Source of the DNA: Kitagawia praeruptora
Lineage: Eukaryota; Streptophyta; Magnoliopsida; Apiales; Apiaceae
Direction of reading: 5' to 3'
Assembly (NCBI GenBank): GCA_037693485.1
Contig: CM075349.1
Coordinates: 72,581,001-72,645,000, forward strand
DNA length: 64,000 nucleotides
Shown: positions 55,535 to 64,000 of the stretch, piece by piece
How positions within the stretch are numbered: the first letter of the stretch is position 1
Layout of the letters: every line of letters starts with the position of its first letter
Position numbers and translations under genes: made by a program
The notes under the pieces: model-generated
The model's database searches: none
What the model was told of the DNA's origin: nothing
Seen by the model: only the letters and a program-made list of their open reading frames with translations

Positions 55535-56860
55535 TGGGTGTATTTTCTAGCAAAGAAGGATGAAACTGCATTAACACTGGCAGAACATATAATACAACTG
55601 GACAAAGGGTCAGAGAATCAAGTGAAGATTATCAGAAGTGACAATGGAACTGAGTTCAGGAATTCAACAATGGAAGAATTTTGCAAGAGTAAAGGAATCA
55701 AACAAGAGTTTTCTGCACCTGGCACTCCACAACAAAATGGTGTAGTGGAGAGGAAGAACAGAACCTTGATAGAAGCTGCCAGAACCATGCTAGATGAAGC
55801 AAAATTGCCAACATATTTCTGGGCAGAAGCAGTTCAAACTGCTTGTTTTACTCAAAATGCAACACTGATCAACAAGCATGGTAAAACACCATATGAAATG
55901 GTGAAAAAGAAAGAGCCAAATCTAAAATATTTTCATATTTTTGGATGCAAGTGCTTTGTGTTGAAGACTCATCCTGAACAGTTGACCAAATTTGACCTAA
56001 AGGCAGATGAAGGAATTTTTGTTGGCTATCCACTGTCAACTAAGGCATTCAGAGTTTATAATCTGAGAACCAAAGTGATCATGGAATCAATTCATGTGTC
56101 ATTTGATGACAAGAAAGTAACTGGACTTGAAGATGTTAATGAACATGATCAACTGCACTTTGAAAATGAAGATTTATTCTCTGACAAAGTAAACTCTGAT
56201 GAGACTGATCTGACAAACTCTGTTGAGCTAAACTCTGAACCTCTACTGGTAAATACTGAAGAGACTCTTCAATCAGAAACAAGGGAAGAACCAGTTGAGG
56301 GGGAGCATGAAGAATCACATCAAAGTGATAATTCAAATACTGATAGTGACTCAGTTGATAACTCGGAATCAAACTCTGTTGATTCAAAATCTGAAAGCTC
56401 AAATTCTGAGCAGTCACGTTCAGGGGGAGCATCAGAAAATGAAGAAAGACACCAAGAAAATCAGGAGAGCATGGATCAAGGGGGAGGATCACATGATGAC
56501 AGAAGCAATCTGCCTTCTGCAAGAAAATGGACTAAGTCACACACACCTGATTTGATTATTGGTGATCCAGATGCAAAAGTAAGGACAAGAAGTGCAACAA
56601 CAAATGAATGTCTGTTTCATGCATTCTTGTCACAAACTGAGCCAAAGAAAGTAGAAGAAGCTCTTAAGGATGCTGACTGGATAACAGCAATGCAAGAAGA
56701 GCTAAATGAATTTGAGAGAAATGAAGTATGGACCCTTGTACCAAGGCCCAAGAACAGATCCATTGTTGGTACTAAATGGGTTTTCAGAAATAAAACTGAC
56801 AGTGATGGTGTTATCACAAGGAACAAAGCAAGACTGGTAGCTAAAGGCTATTCACAGTAG
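55535..56860 (+). pseudogene. Sirevirus-like pol, part 2 (integrase core to start of RT)
   Basis: Continues the frame of part 1. Integrase core: VKIIRSDNGTEFRNS, APGTPQQNGVVERKNRTL, then KTPYEMVKKKEPNLKYFHIFG. A long Ser/Glu/Asp-rich linker follows (about 56150-56500). RT starts near 56650 (DWITAMQEELNEFERNEVW, VGTKWVFRNK). A TAG at 56858-56860 stops it just before the conserved stretch [12 protein letters not shown]. Confidence 0.88.
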
Positions 56861-58165
56861 GAAGGAATAGATTGTGATGAGACTTTTGCACCAGTTACCA
56901 GATTGGAGGCAATAAGGATGTTTCTTGCCTATGCTTCTCACAAGAAATTCAAGGTTTTTCAAATGGATGTGAAAAGTGCTTTTCTAAATGGAAAACTTGA
57001 AGAAAAAGTGTTTGTTGAACAACCACCTGGTTTTGTAGATCCAAATTATCCAGACCATGTCTACAGGTTAGACAAGGCACTCTATGGACTTAAGCAGGCA
57101 CCAAGGGCATGGTATGAAACTCTTGCTAAATTTCTACTAGAAAGTGGGTTTCACAGAGGTACTATTGACAAAACTCTGTTTTACTTTCAATCTGGTAGTG
57201 ACTTGCTCTTAGTTCAAATATATGTTGATGACATCATTTTTGGATCTACTAATGATAAACTCTGTAAGAAGTTTGCCAAGCTAATGCAGTCAAGATATCA
57301 AATGAGTATGATGGGAGAGCTAAGCTATTTTCTAGGCTTACAGGTGAAGCAAACTGATGATGGAATTTTTATCAATCAAGCAAAATATACCAGAAATCTT
57401 CTTAAGAAATTTGGCATGCTTGACTGTTCATCTGCAACAACTCCCATGGCAACTGCAACAAAATTGGATAAAAATACAGGGTCATCAGTAGATATGACAA
57501 GTTACAGAGGAATGATTGGTTCTCTACTTTATTTAACAGCTAGTAGACCTGATATCATGTTTGCCACCTGTCTGTGTGCAAGGTTTCAGGCAGATCCAAG
57601 GGAACCACATTTAACAGCTGTGAAGAGGATTTTCAAGTATCCCAAGGGCACTATAACTTTAGGGCTGTGGTACCCAAGAGAATCAGATTTTAAGCTACTT
57701 GGTTACTCTGATGCAGATTTTGCAGGCTGTAAGATTGACAGAAAAAGCACAAGTGGAAGTTGTCAATTTCTTGGTGACAGACTTGTGTCTTGGTACAGCA
57801 AGAAACAAAAATCAATATCAACATCTACAGCAGAAGCAGAGTATATTGCTGCTGGTAGTTGCTGTGCACAGATTCTATGGATGAAGAATCAATTGCTGGA
57901 TTATGGGTTGAGGTATAGCAAAATACCTATTTTCTTTGATAATCAAAGTGCTATTGCAATGACAGGTAATCCAGTACAACACTCAATGACCAAGCACATC
58001 AGCATAAGGTATCACTTTATCAGAGAGCATGTAGAGGAAGGCAATATTGAGCTTCACTTTGTGCCTACAGATCAACAACTTGCAGATGTCTTCACCAAGC
58101 CTCTAAGTGAAGCAGCATTTACAAGACTGGTAAATGAACTAGGGATGGTATCTGGTTTTGACTAA
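56861..58165 (+). pseudogene. Sirevirus-like pol, part 3 (RT and RNase H)
   Basis: In frame with part 2. [45 protein letters not shown] (YVDD near 57220). RNase [61 protein letters not shown]. Ends TAA 58163-58165. The frame from the TAG to the end is open and well conserved. Confidence 0.9.
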
Positions 58166-60234
58166 ACATGTTGGTTAGACTCAAAAATTTTCTTATAAAA
58201 TGTGCTGCTCATATTTCTGTGAATTGCTAAAGTGCTATGTGAACCTTGTTAATTAAACTCTGTTCTGCATACTCTGTTCACATGTTTCTATTCTCACACT
58301 GGTAAACTCTGTCAGCATGATTTTTGGTCATACACTGTTAATATGTTTGTTAAACTCTGTGAATTCTGAGTTGATTTTTGTCTGAATGAAAATACCAATG
58401 AAGAAAAATGTATGAAGCATGATTCTCAGTGAATAAATCAAGATTCTTTCTGAGTCACAATGATCTAATCAGAAATTGTGCAGTAAGTTAACACAGCATG
58501 ATACTGTTTCATATTTAGAGCATCTCTTAGTTTATTTGATCTTAAACTCTGAATCTATGAATACTGTGTGTATTGCCTCTCATGAATAACTTCTGATATT
58601 GATGAATTCTAAACTCTGATTAGTAACACTCTGTTTCCAAGATATACATAGTTCTTGATGATTCCTTGTTTGCACTTGTGAAAATTTTAAAACTTGAGAT
58701 GTGTCATTGTTTAGTTTGGTGAGAAACAGTTCATGTCTGCACCCTGTGAGATTTTGAGCCAAATAAGTGATTGATACATTTTATATCAATCAGATTTTAT
58801 TGCTGTGTGATGTTCATCAGTAAGTATGTTGCTCTAGAACTTGCATTAAACCATTTTGAGACTACATGATATATGTGTGCATGAAAATGATAAAGGCACT
58901 AGGACTTACCATCTTTCTTTAAACACTGTTCAAAACTTCTTTGAATACTGTTCATAAACACTGTTCATAAACACTACCCTTAGTAAACCCCTTTGAGCCT
59001 AATTAACTGCTCATTTTTCTTAAACTCTGAAGTATTAAGAGCAGTTATATTCATTTGATAAATCAAATGCAAGCAGGTGAGTGTTTCTCAAGAAAAGAAA
59101 AGTTACTCTGTATATATAATAAAAAAAAGGAAAAAAAAATAAAAATGGAGGTATATATACTGATCATCTTGTACAAATATGTACTAACAGTGTGACTGAA
59201 CAATTTGGACTGTTAACTTGTTCAGTTCGAAATTCACTCATGTTAAAAACATCTCTTCTCATCTGTTTGAACTTACTACATTACAACCCTGAATAAAGTC
59301 CTTTTGATTTGTGCATATATGTAATCAAAGTAGTGTAAATCTGGTGGAAATTCAAGCCTATGGTAGTATCTGCTTTTACTGATTGAATTTGAGCGAAAAC
59401 ACTTCACCTAAACACTTGTGTGCTTTGAGAGTTTGTGAGGAAATCCTTGACATGTAACTCACCGAATGATGCTTTGATGTCTATCTCCTGATCTTTTTGT
59501 CTATAATGACTGTGTGCTTACTTGGATAATCATGAACATCAATGGGTACAGGGATATTCAGATTTCTGTAATAAAGGAACTACAGAGTTTAGCATTCATC
59601 ATATACTCCGTGTTTCATATGAGAGTTTGTGCATTCAGTGTTTATTGATTTGATTTATGGATTTTATGAAATATTAGATGCTATAAAAATTGATTTGGTA
59701 AACTCTGCTACTCACACACAAAAATAATCACGACTGTGCATTTTTGAAAGGATTTTAGTGATAAAGTTTAAATATTTGACAAACACTGATGGATTGTGTT
59801 ACGTACTCTAAGGTAAATTTTCATTAAGATAATTTGAAAATTTTGGAGTAAATGGAGTGGTTGACAACTGTTAATTAGTGTATTTAGTGGTGAAGTGTCT
59901 TGATACTCGGAAAGACAGCAGTAATAATGGCTTTTACTGCGCGTGAATTAAGTGAATTGCTGCATGTTTGACACGTGTCCCACTTTCACCCACTCACTCA
60001 TCATTATGTACCACTTTCACACTTCTCAAGGAACAGTTGCGTGTTTTCAAGTAAAAACATTTGAGTTTAATTTTTTAATTACTACTCAAATTACTTTTTG
60101 TTCCAATCACTACTCACCCACTCATATTCACTTTACCAAAACAGAGAACTCCTTTGTTTTTCACTTTGGCATTTTCACAAACACCTTTCTTGCATATCAT
60201 TTTTACAGTCGATTTTTGCTTATTTCTTGATCTA
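58166..60234 (+). other. Sirevirus-like spacer between pol and the extra frame
   Basis: 2.07 kb of AT-rich non-coding DNA. It carries many copies of TAAACTCTG or AAACTCTG (for example near 58254, 58304, 58352, 58542, 58613, 59021, 59699) and a local CATAAACACTGTT repeat near 58945. It could hold a splice or translation signal for the downstream frame; I see none clearly. Confidence 0.7.
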
Positions 60235-63200
60235 ATGGCAACAAAACCTTTCACTTCATTTGGTCTACGTTTTGTGCCTAACAATTATGCAGCTCTACTT
60301 GAGAACGACCGTGCTCCGGAATCGTTTCATCTGATGCAAAACTTTCTTCGCGACTCTGAGATTGGGCAAGCGTTGGTTGAACCTGCTACTCTATCTGCTT
60401 CTCAGGTTGTCACTTTCTGGCAAAACTCAAGGTATATAGAAGGAGGGGAAAATGGAACTCCGTCTATCATCTTCTCTCATGAAGAACAAGAGTTTGTGAT
60501 TACTCCATAAACTGTTCGCGAGACCATGGATTTCGACACACATACTTCGTATGCTGTTGTCTCTGAGCAAAATCTGAGAGAGATGTTAACAGAGATTGGG
60601 TATATGGAATCTCTTGCAAAGCTAGGCAGTGTAAGGAGGCCAAATCTGAGAAAAGAGTGGAACTTTTTCTTCGACTGTATCACCAGGACATTCCAGAAGA
60701 AGGTCACCAACTGGGATGCAATTCCAATGGACAGTCTGCAAATTGGGTATTCTCTACTCTATGGCAGTAATTTTGATTATGGTCGTTATGTGTTAATGAA
60801 TTTGGGTGATAAGTTGTCAGAGTCTACTACAGTTTATTTTGCTAGATTTTGTCAACTTTTGTTTAATGCATGTGTACCTGGGTTAGAAGTTGATGAAGCT
60901 GATGAGATTCAACCCTTTAGAGTCACTAAAAGAATATTCTCTGATATGACTAACAAAGATGTTGGTAAAGACATACCTCCTTTTGTATTGCCACTTGCCT
61001 TACAGAACTTTGTCAACCAACCACAAGATCCTTAATCACCACAACGTGAACCACATCAAACACAACAACCAGAAACACAACCTATGCCTGAACCTTTAGC
61101 CACTGATCGTACTGAAACCATACCATCTCAACCTATACAATCACCTGAGTCAACACCAACAACCACTGTTAATCCTACATCACCACAAACACAACCTGAA
61201 CCAATGAATCCTGAACCAACAAACCCTGTCACTACTACACATCCTCAACCAACATCAAAACCAAAAAGGAAGAAACATACTGCCCTCAACACAAAACATT
61301 CCAAGGCTAAATAGACAACTCCTACAGCTGTTTATTCCAGAAGATTTGTTAAAAGGGCAAATAGGCCTTCAACACCATCAGTTGAGGAAAGTGCTAGTGA
61401 AGATGAAGAACTGATTGCAGTGCCTCAAGCAAAGAGGAGGAGGCTCATTCTTACTGATTCTGATGATGAGCATGTTGATGAGGCTCAAGAGAAAATTTCT
61501 ACTGATATTCCTACTAATGAGACAGAGGCTATCATAGAACCTTCTATAACAGAATCAGGAGCCAAGATTTCTGAACCAGAACTTGCTAAAGTTCAAGATA
61601 ATGAAGCTGTTAGAGATGAAATGCCTACAATGGAAGAGTTTGCTGAAACTCCAGTTTCTTTTAATAATGAAGCATCTACTCCAACACTCATGGAGGTTAC
61701 ACACTCTGTTGATACTGGTGTTGCTGATGGGCCTACTGTTGTTCTTGAAGACACTGAGGTTGCATCACACACTGAATTAAACTCTGATGCTCATCGTGTT
61801 TCTGATCATGGTGAGGAGATTGATAAACCAGAGAAGGCTATTTCTTCAGAGCATATTCAAGTTGATAAAGGAAAATAGGTTGCTCAAGAACCTGTTGCTG
61901 CTCAAGATGAAGACATTGCTTCAGTTGCACCTACTAATGAGTCAATGAGTGATTCAATTGAAGACAAGAGTACAGGAGTTGAAATAGCACAAGCTCAAGC
62001 TGATGGTCAGAAAACAGGAGAAAAACCAGATTTTGATGGGCCTTCTGTTAATGAGATTGATGATAATTATTTGACCCAACAAACTGCTGATTGGTACAAG
62101 TCAGAGTGTATTTTTCCTCCTGGTAGGGCAGCTATGTTTCTCCAGGCACATTCCTCCAAGATTTCAAATCCTGATATCTTTACTTGTCTCCAAGGCACAG
62201 TGATTCAGATCAAGTCTTTGAATCACAGATTTGATGAAAATAAGAAGGCCATTGTAGATCTTCGAACAGAGGTTGCTACTCATGAGGAGAAATTTCAACT
62301 AGCTAATGCTAAGCTTTTTCAACAATTCTCCAAAGCTCAAGAAAATCTTAATGACAGACTGAGCAAAGTTGAAAAGAATCAGCTTTTACTGACTGAAAAG
62401 GTTGATTCCATTGCAAACTCTCTTGAGTTAATCACCTCAATTCTGATTCAAGATGGTGATGATGTCAAAAAGGGGGAGAGAATTGCTAAAACCAAGTGTA
62501 AGCAAACTCAACCTTTGTCAAAGAAAGATCATCCGGAAGATGAAGGTGCCAATGCTGATAAGGGTTTAAGAAATGCAAATCCTAGACAAGGACATGGAAG
62601 GTCTACGAGGTCAAAGCCAAATTTGGTGATAGATACAAATATTCAGAGTACTTCTGGTTCAAAGCCAAAGGATTTGTCATTCACTGACAATCCACAGACA
62701 GATGAAGAATTGGCTGCAAAACTTTTTCGTGAAGAAAATGCTGAAGCTACACTTGAGGACATACAAGCTGAAGAAAAGCTGTTGCAGAAAGAGCATTTAA
62801 AAGCACAAAAGTCCAAGAAAGGGAAGAAAACTGTCAGAGCTTCAAAGCCTTCAAAGCCTGTAATGAAAGGAATTGAGATCAAAGAAAAATTATCTGGTAT
62901 TCAGGAAGAAGAAGAAGAAGAAGATAAAGGAAAGTTGATTAGAAAGTCTTCTCTTGATGCCAAGCTGAAGTTAAAAGGGGTGATGGGTGAAGAGAGCAAG
63001 AGTAAGATGTTAGTTACAACCTCTGTTGATACACATGTTGTACAGAAGAATGAAGATACAATCTCTGTTGCTGCACAAGTTGTGACCACACACTATTGTC
63101 TTCTCAGTTGAAATCAGCGTTTGGAAAATGAGTTCTTCATGATTCAAGTATAGCAGCTACATCTCCAATGGATTTCACTGATGGTAGAGCCTTATCTGGT

Positions 63201-63836
63201 AAAATTGGATACAACAAAGGAGGCATAGGCTCACATAGGGATAAAAGACAACATGTTGTTCCCAGAGATCCTTCTTCACTGGCTGTTCCAGGTCGTGGTG
63301 TCACTCAAGAAAGTTTAGACAGACTGGAGTCAGTACAGCTTGTCTATCAGAAGAGTTTAGGGAAGGATTTTCTGCTATATTTCATGGCTGATGGAACAGT
63401 GTTCAAGATTGCTGAGAATGATATTGATTTAAAATACTGGGAAGAACTAGAATATGTTCTGTATCTTTTCAGAGTAAGAAATCAAAGAGCTCAGTCAGTT
63501 GCAAATGTGCTCAGACAAAAGATGATTCAGAATCTTGCACAAAGAAATATGAAGTACAACAACAAGTATGTTCCGAAGTACAGAGATTGGAATGGGAATC
63601 TGATAGAAATGGAAAAGGGGACTACAAAGCTGAAGACTGATCTTGGAATTACTGTTCTGGATTTTAATGTGAAGTCTGAAGAAGTGAAGTATATCAGGTT
63701 GGGAAATGAAATGAGAAGAAACAAGATCTACGATCTCAGAGCTGCTATCTTTCAAACTGATGAGAATGATCCAGATTTAAGAGAGATCAAGGAAGTATGC
63801 AGATTGAACTTGAAAATGCTGAGAGGAGATTATTGA
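60235..63836 (+). pseudogene. Large extra frame downstream of pol (Sirevirus env-like position)
   Basis: About 1,200 codons, starting MATKPFTSFGLRFVPNNY. One phase is kept from 60235 to about 63090 but is interrupted by TAA 60508, TAA 61033, TAG 61312 and TAG 61876. A shift near 63090 and a TGA at 63129-63131 follow, and the last piece ends TGA near 63834. The N-terminal about 270 codons look globular (LQIGYSLLYGSNFDYG, VYFARFCQLLFNAC). Then come a Pro/Thr/Gln-rich linker, acidic and basic stretches, a likely coiled coil (about 62200-62430), and a Lys/Glu-rich tail. I see no signal peptide or clear membrane anchor, so 'env-like' is positional only. Confidence 0.65.
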
Positions 63837-64000
63837 TTGAATATCTCAGAACAACTCCAGATCTTGAGGAGGTTAGGTAGACAGAATTTGTAAGTAATTT
63901 GAATTTTCTGTAGATTTTGCTAAGTCAAGTTTAAACTCTGATTATATGTTAAACACTGTGTTTTTATTTGTTTGTTTTGACATCATCAATTACTGTGAAC
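63837..64000 (+). other. Element tail to window edge
   Basis: Non-coding sequence with another TTTAAACTCTGATT word and TTAAACACTG near 63928-63958. The PPT and 3' LTR are expected beyond the window. Confidence 0.5.

Larger units (their letters stand above)
37903..64000 (+). mobile_element. Sirevirus-like Ty1/copia element, 5' LTR to beyond the right edge, split by a LARD
   Basis: It has a 5' LTR (610 bp), PBS TGGTATCAGAGC (38515-38526), a long gag with several zinc knuckles, pol, a 2-kb spacer and a large extra frame after pol, the layout of Sireviruses. The integrase is interrupted at 41532 by the 14-kb LARD and resumes at 55535. Many single-base stops show it is not autonomous. The 3' LTR is not inside the window. 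Confidence 0.88.

Noticed and set aside
1..64000. CRISPR array, prophage, operon or rRNA genes
   Set aside because: No regular spacer-repeat array and no bacterial gene organisation; the direct repeats are LTRs, MITE arms and tandem duplications of a plant genome.

Overview
This is a repeat-rich nuclear segment from a flowering plant, probably a eudicot. The evidence is GT-AG introns, several Ty1/copia LTR retrotransposons primed by initiator-Met tRNA (PBS TGGTATCAGAGC), Helitrons, MITEs and plant-type miR399 hairpins. The species cannot be fixed from the sequence alone. There is no rRNA gene, CRISPR array or bacterial operon.

Host layer. The low-copy content is a small tandem gene family interleaved with miR399 hairpins, apparently triplicated. 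Unit 1 (about 0.6-5 kb) holds type-I gene A (721-1623, broken by a nonsense codon), a relic of a type-II gene (2150-2745) and an apparently intact type-II gene D (3115-4999). Unit 2 (about 9.7-25.7 kb) holds type-I gene B (exon 1 at 10498, exon 2 at 17259-17864), a decayed miR399-like hairpin (24.5 kb) and a type-II relic (25.4 kb). Unit 3 (about 28-36.8 kb) holds the cleanest type-I gene C (28183-29498), two minus-strand MIR399 units with four hairpins (30.2-31.1 kb) and a type-II relic split by a retrotransposon (31.2/36.5 kb). The proteins are about 200-250 aa with three hydrophobic segments and a repeated acidic C-terminal motif; I do not recognise the family. The MIR399 units carry perfect PHR1-type P1BS boxes and TATA boxes upstream on the minus strand, so they are predicted to respond to phosphate starvation. 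No functional link between miR399 and the membrane-protein genes can be read from the sequence.

Mobile layer, left to right: three long-TIR MULE-like MITEs, two with exact 9-bp target duplications (TSD); a pair of related MITEs at 8-8.7 kb; two 467-bp Helitrons in inverted orientation (9.8 and 26.9 kb); a decayed copia element inside intron 1 of gene B (10.6-16.3 kb); a three-LTR TRIM array fused to a minus-strand copia and bounded as one block by a single TSD (18.0-23.75 kb); a minus-strand Tnt1-like copia (31.3-36.5 kb) carrying a Helitron and a triplicated piece of integrase; a copia integrase fragment (36.9-37.9 kb); and a Sirevirus-like copia running from 37.9 kb off the right edge. The Sirevirus-like element is split by a 14-kb LARD-type element with 5.85-kb, nearly identical LTRs and almost no coding capacity (41.5-55.5 kb).

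Most retroelement reading frames are interrupted. The exception is the 1,065-codon pol frame of the copia at 19.5-22.7 kb, which is open but separated from gag by a one-base shift. The clearest observations for follow-up are the MIR399 cluster with its P1BS promoters, the TRIM-copia composite with one TSD, the giant-LTR LARD, and the triplicated host module.
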